From: an uncultured Erythrobacter sp.
GTDB lineage: Bacteria > Pseudomonadota > Alphaproteobacteria > Sphingomonadales > Sphingomonadaceae
Assembly: GCF_947497915.1 (NCBI RefSeq)
Contig: NZ_CANMIJ010000001.1
Span: 1,974,387 to 2,038,386, forward strand
DNA: 64,000 bases
Reading direction: 5' to 3'
The position numbers were made by a program, and so were the translations under genes. Below, in pieces: positions 35,664-45,080 of the stretch. Each line of letters begins with the position of its first letter. Within the stretch, counting starts at the first letter, position 1. Under the pieces are notes generated by a model, which worked only from the letters and a program-made list of their open reading frames with translations, ran no database searches and was not told where the DNA came from.

Positions 35664-36875
35664 TTAGGTCAGCGCGGTGATGACCAATCTCAGCCCAAGC
35701 CCGGTCGCAACCAGCACAACCACTCCACCGAGAATATTGGCAGTCCAGCCATTGGCATATTCGCCGAGAAGCTCACTGCGATTGACCACGTAAAGCAGAA
35801 ACGCAGCGATGATCGGCAGCAGCAATCCGTTGGCAAGCTGAGCCAGCACAATGATCTCAATCGGTTTGGTGCCCGTTAGCGAGAGCAATGCGCCGATCAC
35901 GATCACGCTGATCGCGATAACCCGAAATCCTGCCGAACTCTGGCCGCCTTTAAGTTTCAAAATCTCGATCATCGCATATCCGGTGGCAAGCGGCGCGGTG
36001 ATCGCGCTTGTCAGTCCAGCTGCGAACAAACCGATGCCGAGGAGGTATTTGGAATACGCCCCAAATAGAGGCTCAAACTGGATTGCCATGTCGGCCGCAT
36101 TGGTGGCTTCAATCCCCGCTGCAAACAGGCTTGCGGCGGACGTAGATAGGATCAGGATCGCGATCAATCCGCCTAGCCCGATGGCGACCGCTGTATCCGC
36201 CCTAACTGCGCCCAAATCCTGCGGGCCGGACCATTTCTGCCGCACCGCTGTGGAGTGCAGAAAGAGGTTATAGGGCACCACCGTCGTCCCGATCAAAGCG
36301 ATAACTGTCAGCATCGCACCTTCGGGAATGACGGGTGTGAACAGCCCGGCAAACAGCGCACCAAGGTCGGGCCGCACGATTGCAAATGTCGCGATAAAGG
36401 CGGCGGCCATAACAGCAACGAGCACGAGCAAGACGCGCTCGATCAACTTGTAACTGCCACTTAAAAGCAGCCCCGCAGCGAGCACAGATATCGTCACGAT
36501 CGCAAGATTGAAGATCTGCGCGCCTTCGCCCGCTACCGCTGCAATCCCCAATGCAGCGCCCGAGAGATTGCCTGCCTCGTAGGCCGCATTGCCAAGATAG
36601 AGCGCAAGCCCGACCAGCAGGATTAGCGGCCATCTCCATACGCTGGTATCAAGCAGATCGGCCAGCGTTTCGCCCAATCCTTTTTGCGTGACGACGCCAA
36701 GCCGCGCAGACATCTCTTGCAAAATGATCGTCGCGAGCGTCGCAAACAGCAGCGCCCAGACCAAGGCGAACCCGAAATTCGCGCCTGCAAGTGTGCAGGC
36801 TGTGACTGTCCCAGGGCCGATAAAAGCTGCCGTCACCATCGCGCCCGGGCCGATATTCCGCATTCTCTTGATCAT
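35664..36875 (-). CDS. Nramp-fold transporter lacking the canonical metal-binding residues (YcsG-like)
   Basis: The 403-residue membrane protein has about eleven helices and the overall Nramp pattern. In helix 1 the metal-binding DPGN is replaced by GPGT (AAFIGPGTVTA). In helix 6 the MPHN ligand region is replaced by VPYN (GTTVVPYNLFLHS). Both the Asp and Met that coordinate Mn2+/Fe2+ in MntH/DMT1 are thus missing. It overlaps the 5-oxoprolinase stop by four bases (ATGA), so the two are coupled. In Bacillus subtilis an Nramp-like gene (ycsG) sits in the pxpABC 5-oxoprolinase operon. I infer that this clade imports something other than Mn2+, possibly 5-oxoproline or a related compound, though direct metal transport is not excluded. 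Confidence 0.82.
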   Translation of the reverse strand: MIKRMRNIGPGAMVTAAFIGPGTVTACTLAGANFGFALVWALLFATLATIILQEMSARLGVVTQKGLGETLADLLDTSVWRWPLILLVGLALYLGNAAYEAGNLSGAALGIAAVAGEGAQIFNLAIVTISVLAAGLLLSGSYKLIERVLLVLVAVMAAAFIATFAIVRPDLGALFAGLFTPVIPEGAMLTVIALIGTTVVPYNLFLHSTAVRQKWSGPQDLGAVRADTAVAIGLGGLIAILILSTSAASLFAAGIEATNAADMAIQFEPLFGAYSKYLLGIGLFAAGLTSAITAPLATGYAMIEILKLKGGQSSAGFRVIAISVIVIGALLSLTGTKPIEIIVLAQLANGLLLPIIAAFLLYVVNRSELLGEYANGWTANILGGVVVLVATGLGLRLVITALT

Positions 36876-39800
36876 CGTCCGTCTGTGCCCCCTGCCCGCT
36901 GCGAGGTCGGGCCAAATCCTCCACCAGTTGGCGATTGAATTACGATCCGGTCCCCTGCGCTGACTGATGTCTGCCCGCTTCCCCCCAAATCGTCTAGGGT
37001 TCCATCGGCCCGTTCGACAGTGTTCCGCCCAATTCGGCCGTCCTCCCCGCCTTTAAGGCCGAATGGCGCGGTAATCCGGCGTTCGGATAGGATTGAACAT
37101 TCCATCTCTTCGAGAAAGCGAATGGAGCGCGTGATCCCGTCACCTGCATTCCACTGGCCTTTCCCGCCAGAGCCACGATCAATGCGAAACTCATCAAGCA
37201 CGACCGGATAACGCTGCTCAAGGATCTCTGGGTCAGTCATCCGCGTGTTAGTCATATGAGTGTGCACGGCGTCGGCGCCGTCAAAGCCCGGGCCCGCGGG
37301 GGCACCAGAACAGATCGTCTCGTAATATTGATAGCGGTCATTGCCGAAGGTCAGATTGTTCATCGTGCCTTGCGCAGAGCCGAGCCGGCCCAGTGCCGCG
37401 AACAAGGCGTCTGTAACAGCTTGGCTGGTTTCGACATTCCCCGCCACCACCGCCGCTGGATATGACGGGTTGAGCAAGCTGCCTTCGGGGACGATTATCT
37501 CAAGCGGTTTCATGCACCCTGCATTGAGCGGAATTTCATCGGCAACGAGGCAGCGCATCACATACAAGACAGCGGCCTGCGTCACTGCACGCGGCGCGTT
37601 AAAGGCAGTGCTGAGTTGATCGCTGCTACCAGTAAAATCGATGACAGCTGAACCCTTCTCGCGATCGACCGTGACCGACACGGCAATTTCTGCACCGGAA
37701 TCCAGCGTCACCCGAAATGCGCCATCATCCAGGGTCTTGAGCAAGCGGCGGACTGACGCCTCGGCATTGTCTTGGATATGCTGCATGTAAGCCTGCACCA
37801 CGGGCAGAGTGTAATCGCGGGTCAGATTGCGCAGTTCGCTCGCGCCCGCTGTATTCGCCGCAACTTGCGCCATGAGATCCGCGATGTTTTGCGGGATGTT
37901 GCGCGCTGGATATTCGCTCGCGGCAAAGGCGGCTTCAATTCGCGCTGTCATAAACTCGCCGTTCTCGACCAGCTTCAGATTGTCGAGCACTATCCCCTCT
38001 TCATGGATCGTACGCCCATGCGGAGACATTGATCCGGGTGATATTCCGCCAACATCCTCGTGATGCGCGCGCGATGCGACGAAGAACAGGATGCGCTTGC
38101 CCCCCTCATTGAACACCGGAGATACAACCGTGATATCGGGCAAATGGGAGCCGCCATTGTGCGGATTGTTCTGAACAAATGCATCGCCCGGACAAATTGT
38201 CTGTCCGCTTGCGATTACCGTTTTGACGGTCGCGTCCATCGATCCCAAATGCACGGGAACATGAGGCGCATTGGCGACCAAGGCCCCATCCGCATCAAAA
38301 ATCGCGCAGGAGAAATCGAGCCGCTCTTTCACATTGACGGATTGCGATGTGTTGCGGAGAATAATTCCCATTTGCTCGGCGATGGATCGGAACAGATTAT
38401 TGAAGATCTCGAGCGTCACCGGATCAGCTTCGGTGGACAGCGCTTTTCCGCCGCCTGCATAGTCCGACTTTGTCAGTATCAAATGGCCAAACCGGTCAAT
38501 CGAGCCGCGCCAATCGGGCTCGATAATGATAGTGCCAGTGGGTTCGACAATAATGGCAGGGCCTTCGATGTGATGCCCGTAAGCCAGGCTTTCGATCCGA
38601 TAGACTTGTGCGTCACGCCATGAACCCTTCGCGAAAAATTGCGCGGTCGATACGGGCGTCGCACCACCTTGGATTGGTTCGCATTGATCAGCTAGGTGAG
38701 GATTGTCTCCGCCAACGCTGCATTCGACGATCAGGGTGTCGAGTAAGATCGTTTTGTCGGGCGCGGTAAAGCCATATTGCCGCTCATGCGCTTCTTCGAA
38801 ATCCGCTCGCATGGTCGGTAGATCGCTTACAGGCACACTGATGTCTGTGTCCGTTCCCTTGTAACGCAGCAGGGCGATTTGCCGTCTTGTGACTGCCTCG
38901 CTTGCAATGCCTTGGGCGGCCAATTCGCTCGTTCCTGACTGGTCAAGCTCTTCGAGAGCAGCCAACAATTCAGCCGCGATCCCTGCGTGCAATTCGCGCC
39001 CAATAACCCGCTGTCGCTCCACCTGAGTGCTCGCAAGGCCCATCCCGTAGGCGGAGAGCACCCCCGAAAAAGGATGGAGCATGATCGTGCTCATCCCCAA
39101 CCGCTCAGCCACAAGGCACGCATGCTGCCCCCCTGCGCCCCCAAAGCAGTTAAGCGCATAATTCTTCACATCATGCCCGCGCGCTGTCGATATCTTCTTG
39201 ATCGCCTGCGCCATGTGATCGGCAGCAATCTCAAGGAAACCCTCCGCTACATCTTCGGCGCTGCGCCCATCGTCGATCTCTGCCGCGATGGCTGCAAAGC
39301 CCCTGCGAGACGCCTTAAGATCGAGTGGCTCGTTCTGGTTCGGACCGAATATCTGCGGGAAGAATTCGGGTTTCAACTTACCCAAACAGACGTTGATATC
39401 CGTCACCGCCAAAGGGCCGCCTCGCCGATAGCAAGCAGGTCCCGGATCGGCACCGGCAGATTGCGGGCCAACGCGGAAGCGGCCATCCTCATGGCGCAGA
39501 ATGGAGCCACCGCCTGCCGCAACCGTGTGGATATGCAGCATAGGGACACGCATCCGAACGCCAGCGACTTCTGTTTCGTAAACCTTCTCAAACTCGCCAG
39601 AGAAGTGCGAAACATCCGTCGATGTGCCGCCCATGTCAAAACCGATCACCTTGCCAAAGCCCGCTTGTCTCGAAGTCTCGACGCACCCGACAATACCGCC
39701 CGCTGGTCCCGACAAAATCGCATCTCGCCCGCGGAACTGTGTGGCATCGATCAGCCCGCCCGACGACTGCATAAAGAGCAGCTGATCTGGCTCTTGCCCC

Positions 39801-40516
39801 TCGGCAAAGGCACCTTCCACTTGATCAACATAGTTGCGCAGGATCGGCGTGAGATAGGCGTCAACCACGCTCGTCTCCGCGCGCGAAACGATTTTGGTTA
39901 GCGGGCTGACGTCATGACTGGCGGACACCTGAGCAAAGCCGATTTCGCGCGCGATCTGCATCAATTGCTTCTCATGCGCCGGATATTTGTAAGCATGGAT
40001 GAGCGCAATCGCTGCAGAGCGATATCCATCCTCAAAAGCAGACTGCAGCGATGCGCGCGCTCCGCCGATATCAAGCGCTCGCTCGACCGTCCCATCCGCC
40101 TGCACACGTTCGGCGACTTCAATCACCTTATCATAGAGCAGTTCGGGTTTTTGGATGTTGAGTGCAAATGTGTCGGGACGCGCTTGATATCCAATCTCAA
40201 TCACATCACGGAACCCGCGCGTTGTGACGAATACGGTCGGCTCGCCTTTCCTCTCCAGCAGGGCATTGGTGGCAACTGTCGTGCCCATCTTGATCGCCGC
40301 GATGCGATCGCCCGGTATCGGCTCGCTTGCATCCAACCCCATCGCCTGACGGATGCCGTGGATCGCGGCATCAGGGTAATTCTCTGGATTGACGGAAAGG
40401 TATTTGCTGGTCGTTAGCCGCCCGTCTGGCGCCTTGATGACAAGATCAGTGAATGTCCCGCCCCGGTCGATCCAGAACTCCCACTTTCCCGCCGCTGAAG
40501 CATGTCCGCTATTCAT
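36872..40516 (-). CDS. oplAH: ATP-dependent 5-oxoprolinase, fused HyuA-HyuB type
   Basis: The protein is about 1214 residues from the ATG at 40516; an in-frame GTG at 40588 would add 24 residues. The N-terminal HyuA half (1 to about 690) has the ASKHA ATPase motifs [33 protein letters not shown] and [11 protein letters not shown]. The C-terminal HyuB half (from about 700) has [33 protein letters not shown] and the long FTGSSDQ region. The enzyme opens 5-oxo-L-proline to L-glutamate with ATP in the cytoplasm, clearing a damage product of glutamine and glutathione. Full-length fusion of both halves is the eukaryote-like and common alphaproteobacterial form. Hydantoinase or acetone-carboxylase-like activity is a less likely alternative. 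It is upstream of and coupled to the Nramp-fold gene. Confidence 0.88.
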   Translation of the reverse strand: MNSGHASAAGKWEFWIDRGGTFTDLVIKAPDGRLTTSKYLSVNPENYPDAAIHGIRQAMGLDASEPIPGDRIAAIKMGTTVATNALLERKGEPTVFVTTRGFRDVIEIGYQARPDTFALNIQKPELLYDKVIEVAERVQADGTVERALDIGGARASLQSAFEDGYRSAAIALIHAYKYPAHEKQLMQIAREIGFAQVSASHDVSPLTKIVSRAETSVVDAYLTPILRNYVDQVEGAFAEGQEPDQLLFMQSSGGLIDATQFRGRDAILSGPAGGIVGCVETSRQAGFGKVIGFDMGGTSTDVSHFSGEFEKVYETEVAGVRMRVPMLHIHTVAAGGGSILRHEDGRFRVGPQSAGADPGPACYRRGGPLAVTDINVCLGKLKPEFFPQIFGPNQNEPLDLKASRRGFAAIAAEIDDGRSAEDVAEGFLEIAADHMAQAIKKISTARGHDVKNYALNCFGGAGGQHACLVAERLGMSTIMLHPFSGVLSAYGMGLASTQVERQRVIGRELHAGIAAELLAALEELDQSGTSELAAQGIASEAVTRRQIALLRYKGTDTDISVPVSDLPTMRADFEEAHERQYGFTAPDKTILLDTLIVECSVGGDNPHLADQCEPIQGGATPVSTAQFFAKGSWRDAQVYRIESLAYGHHIEGPAIIVEPTGTIIIEPDWRGSIDRFGHLILTKSDYAGGGKALSTEADPVTLEIFNNLFRSIAEQMGIILRNTSQSVNVKERLDFSCAIFDADGALVANAPHVPVHLGSMDATVKTVIASGQTICPGDAFVQNNPHNGGSHLPDITVVSPVFNEGGKRILFFVASRAHHEDVGGISPGSMSPHGRTIHEEGIVLDNLKLVENGEFMTARIEAAFAASEYPARNIPQNIADLMAQVAANTAGASELRNLTRDYTLPVVQAYMQHIQDNAEASVRRLLKTLDDGAFRVTLDSGAEIAVSVTVDREKGSAVIDFTGSSDQLSTAFNAPRAVTQAAVLYVMRCLVADEIPLNAGCMKPLEIIVPEGSLLNPSYPAAVVAGNVETSQAVTDALFAALGRLGSAQGTMNNLTFGNDRYQYYETICSGAPAGPGFDGADAVHTHMTNTRMTDPEILEQRYPVVLDEFRIDRGSGGKGQWNAGDGITRSIRFLEEMECSILSERRITAPFGLKGGEDGRIGRNTVERADGTLDDLGGSGQTSVSAGDRIVIQSPTGGGFGPTSQRAGGTDGR

Positions 40517-40635
40517 CGCCCGCGCTTGTGCGCGAGTGGCCGTGGCATTGCAAATCGTGTGCACCAGCCTCGCATCTTCTTGTGCCACATGATTGAGATG
40601 TATAGCCTCATCGATGGGCGCGATTGGGGGAAAGC

Positions 40636-42555
40636 ATGAAACTGCTGATCAAGATAGTTCTGGCCTCGCTCCTGCTGCAATGGACGCCAATGTCCCTTGC
40701 GCAGGACCCTGAAACTCCACCTGCTGAAGCCGAAGAAGCACAGATCAACATCCCTCGCTTCGGATCGGACCCTTCCCCGTTCCGCGTCCGCCTGTCAGAT
40801 AATCTGGACGAGGCGCAAAGAGCCGTCATCGCACCCATTATCGAAGCAATGCCTGCTGTCGTGATCGACAGTGTTGCGACCCACGAAATCGCGCCCCAAC
40901 CCAGCTTTGCCGAACATGTTGTCTTGTACGAGATAAAAGGTGCCGCCGCGCAGCCGGTAAAGGCATTGGCCGCATCGTTCAGGGTCGAAGGGGCCATGAC
41001 GTTAGACGACGTGTACGAATTCTACAGCGACGAACACCGCGCAAAATATGCCTGGGCGTCTAATGTGCCGGTGCCGGTCGAACTGGGCAATCCGTCGCGG
41101 GATGGGTTTGCCACAGAGCTAAGAGGGCATTTGCAAGGCCTCGCCCGGCGAGGCGGGTTGCTTGCCACAATCCGTTGGCCCAAAGATCGCGATATCAGTG
41201 CCTGCCTTAGCAACGGCGTTGCCTATCTTGATGCATGCGCGATGCCAGCCGATGGATTTGATTGGAATGATGTCACGCTTAGAAAGCCTATCTATCTCAC
41301 CATTTCGGCGCGCAAAGAAGGCGAGCGTTTTGTATCAGCCGCATTGATAGACCGCTCTGGCGCGATCACTCCGATACCAACTTATCCTGTGCAATCGCCC
41401 GCCCCCGGCCCGATGATTGGCCAAGGCGCAGAGACCTATGTCCCAGCAACTTCGCCGCGCACCTATGTCGCGGGCTATCCCGATATCAATGACATCCTGC
41501 GCCCGGGCAATTTTGAATTGTTGGTAATCTCAAGCTCAACACCGATCGATCCGTTTATCTGGGAGGCGGGGCAAAGCGGGACGGGCATTTGCAGCTATGT
41601 CAGTGCGAACACACAGTCTATCGAAGAGACATTGTGCCGCGCGATGAAGGGTGCCCGCACATTCAGTCCATCTGGCTGGCAGGGTGACTTTGCCGTAATT
41701 CCTGTGACAATCCGCGATAACATTCCGTCATCGCCCTATCTGATCAACGCAACTATTGCAGCGCCCTCCGTACGGCCGTGGCAAGCGCAATTATTGCGGT
41801 ACCGCAAAGAAGACGCAGCAGAGATCGATTTCATCAAATCACACCGCTGCGGCGGCAGCTATATCGGGGATGGTTTTGTGCTGACAGCGGCGCATTGTAT
41901 TTTGGATGAGCCAAACGAAATGCGCATCCGGCTAGGCTCCAACGATATCAAAAGCGGCGGAGCAACGTTTAAAGTCCATTCCTTTGTCAAACATGCCAAA
42001 GGCGCATCGTCCAATGGACGCGTCGATCTTGCTTTGATCAGGCTTGATGCGTCGAAGGCTCAATTGAGCCGTGTGCGCGGCCTATCTGCGATCAATCCGG
42101 CAAGCAATCCGGATAAGGCATATTCGCGAATTCACGGGCTAACAGTGACCGGTTGGGGTTTTGAAAAACCGCGCCTTCCCGGCGAGAGCGGCTGGAGAGC
42201 TGCCGATGGCACACGCCAGACCAATCCCAAACTATTGATGCAATTGATGCTCAAATCCGAGGCGGTAAGCAATTGCACAAACATTGCCCAATTCGCAGCG
42301 TACCGGGCAAAGGACATACTCTGCCTGAAAGGGGTCGTCGAAGGCAGCGATAGCTGCGCCGGTGATAGCGGAGGCCCCGTCAGCGCAAGAGCAGGAAACA
42401 GCAGAGAGCTTGTAGGTGTCGTATCGAGCGGCGTTGGCTGCGCGTATAAAGATTATCCCGGCGTCTATGTGAAAGTCGCCCGCTATCTGGGCTGGATCAA
42501 GCGAGCCAAAGAATTGATGAGCGGTAGCCGGCGCGGATATTACGTTCGGGATTGA
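40636..42555 (+). CDS. Exported trypsin-like serine protease with a large N-terminal domain
   Basis: The 639-residue protein starts at an ATG behind GGGGGAAAG; an in-frame TTG lies four codons upstream. A signal peptide ends near SLAQ (about 23). Residues 380-639 are a chymotrypsin-fold (S1) domain with catalytic His420 (TAAHC), Asp464 (VDLALIRL) and Ser578 (GDSGGPV). Its disulfide cysteines are in place (HRCGGSY, TAAHC, SCAGD, GVGC). The 350-residue N-terminal part is beta-rich with paired cysteines (SACLSNGVAYLDACA, GICSYVS...ETLCRA) and is not recognised. The protease lacks the Arg-Ile-Val-Gly activation site; the equivalent region reads RPWQAQLL. It is divergent from the 5-oxoprolinase gene and convergent with the next. 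Confidence 0.82.
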   Translation: MKLLIKIVLASLLLQWTPMSLAQDPETPPAEAEEAQINIPRFGSDPSPFRVRLSDNLDEAQRAVIAPIIEAMPAVVIDSVATHEIAPQPSFAEHVVLYEIKGAAAQPVKALAASFRVEGAMTLDDVYEFYSDEHRAKYAWASNVPVPVELGNPSRDGFATELRGHLQGLARRGGLLATIRWPKDRDISACLSNGVAYLDACAMPADGFDWNDVTLRKPIYLTISARKEGERFVSAALIDRSGAITPIPTYPVQSPAPGPMIGQGAETYVPATSPRTYVAGYPDINDILRPGNFELLVISSSTPIDPFIWEAGQSGTGICSYVSANTQSIEETLCRAMKGARTFSPSGWQGDFAVIPVTIRDNIPSSPYLINATIAAPSVRPWQAQLLRYRKEDAAEIDFIKSHRCGGSYIGDGFVLTAAHCILDEPNEMRIRLGSNDIKSGGATFKVHSFVKHAKGASSNGRVDLALIRLDASKAQLSRVRGLSAINPASNPDKAYSRIHGLTVTGWGFEKPRLPGESGWRAADGTRQTNPKLLMQLMLKSEAVSNCTNIAQFAAYRAKDILCLKGVVEGSDSCAGDSGGPVSARAGNSRELVGVVSSGVGCAYKDYPGVYVKVARYLGWIKRAKELMSGSRRGYYVRD

Positions 42556-42594
42556 GCGGCAGAAGCGCGCCGAAATATTGGCTAAAACTAGAAC

Positions 42595-42625
42595 GCCCGC
42601 CATTGCCGCGATGGGCAAGGCGGGC
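42595..42625. terminator. Hairpin between convergent genes, probable two-way terminator
   Basis: GCCCGCC (42595-42601) pairs with GGCGGGC (42619-42625), and TTGCC pairs with GGCAA inside, with one bulged A. The stem of about 12 bp lies 40 bases after the protease stop and 24 before the lipoprotein stop. It has no clear T-run. Confidence 0.6.
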
Positions 42626-42648
42626 GCTGCAGTGGCTTTGATGATCAA

Positions 42649-42888
42649 TTAGTCGGTAATGCGATCATCTACTCCGGTGCGATCATCAGGGACAGGATCG
42701 CCGCTATCGCCTTCTTCGGTAGTCCGCTCGTCCACGGCAGGCTCGGCTGCGTCGTCGAATTCAGCTGTTGCCCCTTCGTCGGCCACCATTGTTTCAGCAG
42801 GCTCTAGAGGTTCCTCTTCAGGAGCCTGGCTGCAAGCTGAAAGGGTAAGAGCCGCTGCGGCTCCGACAAATATAGCAGTCTTTTTCAT
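42649..42888 (-). CDS. Small acidic lipoprotein
   Basis: The 79-residue protein has a strong ribosome binding site (GGAGGAAG), a basic start (MKK), a hydrophobic segment and the lipobox LSAC (Cys about 19). The mature 60 residues are almost all Glu, Asp, Pro, Ala and Thr, hence very acidic and probably disordered. No family function is known. Such tails may act as envelope spacers or bind cations. It stands 54 bases downstream of the TIR-TPR gene and may be read from the same transcript. Confidence 0.65.
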   Translation of the reverse strand: MKKTAIFVGAAAALTLSACSQAPEEEPLEPAETMVADEGATAEFDDAAEPAVDERTTEEGDSGDPVPDDRTGVDDRITD

Positions 42889-42942
42889 TTCACTTCCTCC
42901 GTTTTAATCCACTTACGTCCCTTATTCGAAAGCCATCCGGCC

Positions 42943-44904
42943 TCAGACAAATCCCATCCGGCGAACCAATTCCATAAACCGCGGGCTGCCTCTGATCGGC
43001 TCAACAAGCGGATCATTGAAAATCTGCACAAGCCCGGCATCGCGCGTTGTCCACGCCGTGTCCATCGCATCCAGCGCCGCGTCAAGATCGCCCCACTGGG
43101 CGTAGATCTGCATATATTGGTAGCTGCTCTTATCGCCTTCGGCTGCCTGTAGCTCGTCCAGATGCTGCTTTGCCGTCCCAACATTGCCTAGTTTATGCTC
43201 GACGATGGCGAGGCCCGTCTTGTTCCAAACAAAAAATGGGTCGGCTTCGAAACTTGTCTTGGCCGCAGCGACGTTGCCCATCGCCAGTTGAGACAGTCCA
43301 GCATAATAGTGATAGCTGGAAAGCGGGCTTTGCAATTCGAGAGCCTTGTCAAAATGCTCAATCGATTTTGCGTAGTCTCCTGCATCGTACTCGACATAGG
43401 CTGCGAACCGGAAAACGCGCACGTTAAGCGGATCGAGCGCAATCGCGCCCTCAATGGCATTCCGTGCAGCGCCAGCATCACCCATGCGCCCTTTGAACAG
43501 CGCAAACCGGCTCAACACATCCGCATCACCCGCTCCGAGTTCATACGCACGCTCATACGGTAAGCGCGCCGCTTTCATCTCCAACCTGCTTGTAAGTGTA
43601 TTGCCGAGGGTTAGGTGTGCATTGGCGAATTCGGGGGCAACCTCAACCGCTCTGTTCGCGACTTCTTCGGCTTCCGCAAACAGTGCGGCGCGCGCGGACG
43701 AGCTAGCATACAAATTGCCTATTAAACCAAGCGTCTGGCTGCGCATGGCCAAGGCCGCGGCATATTCAGGGTCCAGCCGGATAGCCTCATCAAACTGCGC
43801 CAAGGCAGCGCGATCTGTGCCTTCATTGGTTCCGGCATCGTACAATTCGCGGCCCCGCAGGAAAGCATCATATGCGGCCAAATTGGTGGTCCCGCCTATC
43901 TCCTTACCCGATACAGATGCGCTGTCTGACCCGGCTAGCTCTTGCACGACCTGCGCAGCAATTTGTTGTTGCAGGGTCAACACACTGTCTAACGGCGCAT
44001 CAATGTCGAATGGCAGCACCACCCGATCTGTCAGCCCGTTTTCAAGCTGCGCGCTTCCCACCAGCCGCCCTTCGCGGATTTGCACATCGCCATTTAGCAG
44101 AAAATCCACACCCAGCTTTCCGCAAATCTCCCCGGCCGTTACGCCGCCATCGCTAAAAGCACTGGATGATGTCTTTGCGGCCACATGCAGCAACGGATTG
44201 CGCGCCAATAGCGATCGGATTTCGCCGGAGAACTCTTCGACAATATAGCTTTGTTCGCCGGGGTCACCGCGAACTTCGAAAGGGAGAACGGCAAGTTTTC
44301 TGTTTGCAGTTGCGCTGCCGCCAATCCAGCCTGCGCTCCACGCGCCAGCGCCGGCCAAAGCCAACGCGCCAACGCCCGAGCCGATCATTAAATTGCGCCG
44401 TGAAACATTCGATTGCGATTTGGCGGACGCAGCCGCTGGCAAAGATGCAGTTGCATCCGTCGGTACAGCGCTTGTGCCGTCCCGCTTTGCCTCGACCGCA
44501 CGGACCAGTTTTTGAATGTCCGGATCGTCCCGCGTCCAGTTGCCCTTTGAGATATCGATCCATTGAAACTGGCGAAAGCCGAGCGGCGGCAGTGTTCCGT
44601 CAATCGACACAGGGATCAAGCAGCCACGATCGCGGCCCCTCGTCGCCTCATCATGCACCCAATGCGACTTGGTAGAGATTTCGGACCAGAGCACGACCAC
44701 AGCCGCTGAGTTCTCTAGGTTGAATTCGGTAACCTCGTGAAAGCGCTCACCGCCTTCGAGCATGGCGTCCCACCACACCGAAATCCCGGCCTGGGTTAGA
44801 AGGTCAAGAACCTTGCGCGCCAATGGCTGATCGTCGCGCGAATAGCTCAGGAAGACATCGCTCCCTGTCATCTCGACACTGGCAGGCTGATTAGCGCTGC
44901 TCAT
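42943..44904 (-). CDS. TIR domain - membrane helix - TPR protein
   Basis: The 653-residue protein begins with a TIR domain (about 13-140: DVFLSYSRDDQPLA, GISVWWD, AVVVLWSEIS). The Glu of SHWVHDEA (E86) is at the position of the NAD-cleaving Glu of SARM1 and bacterial TIR enzymes, so NADase activity is possible. A basic segment and one membrane helix (about 172-192) follow. Next is a TolB/FlgO-like domain (about 200-330; KLAVLPFEV...IVEEFSGEIRSLL, DFLLNGDVQI), as found in proteobacterial TPR adenylate-cyclase-like proteins. At least six TPRs complete the C-terminus. Divergent from it is a SLOG-membrane protein gene. I infer a signalling or immune pair, with TIR making a nucleotide signal or depleting NAD. 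A scaffold role without catalysis is the alternative. Confidence 0.8.
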   Translation of the reverse strand: MSSANQPASVEMTGSDVFLSYSRDDQPLARKVLDLLTQAGISVWWDAMLEGGERFHEVTEFNLENSAAVVVLWSEISTKSHWVHDEATRGRDRGCLIPVSIDGTLPPLGFRQFQWIDISKGNWTRDDPDIQKLVRAVEAKRDGTSAVPTDATASLPAAASAKSQSNVSRRNLMIGSGVGALALAGAGAWSAGWIGGSATANRKLAVLPFEVRGDPGEQSYIVEEFSGEIRSLLARNPLLHVAAKTSSSAFSDGGVTAGEICGKLGVDFLLNGDVQIREGRLVGSAQLENGLTDRVVLPFDIDAPLDSVLTLQQQIAAQVVQELAGSDSASVSGKEIGGTTNLAAYDAFLRGRELYDAGTNEGTDRAALAQFDEAIRLDPEYAAALAMRSQTLGLIGNLYASSSARAALFAEAEEVANRAVEVAPEFANAHLTLGNTLTSRLEMKAARLPYERAYELGAGDADVLSRFALFKGRMGDAGAARNAIEGAIALDPLNVRVFRFAAYVEYDAGDYAKSIEHFDKALELQSPLSSYHYYAGLSQLAMGNVAAAKTSFEADPFFVWNKTGLAIVEHKLGNVGTAKQHLDELQAAEGDKSSYQYMQIYAQWGDLDAALDAMDTAWTTRDAGLVQIFNDPLVEPIRGSPRFMELVRRMGFV

Positions 44905-45080
44905 CCACCAAATACCCCAACTCGCGATTTTCCGCAGAGGCTATTGCCTCTTCACCACGTGACCCTGTTACTCTCACTATCGCAGGTTTTGCGCCGTGTC
45001 GAACGCTCTCACTATAAAGCCTTGCCAGATCATCCGCTTGTCGAACAATTCACCCGCGTCTACGCATAGGGGATCAGGCC

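Noticed and set aside
38987..39901. A 304-codon plus-strand open frame
   Set aside because: It is antisense to the 5-oxoprolinase HyuA half, whose motifs are conserved throughout. No ribosome binding site or family was seen. The same applies to 38060-38623.
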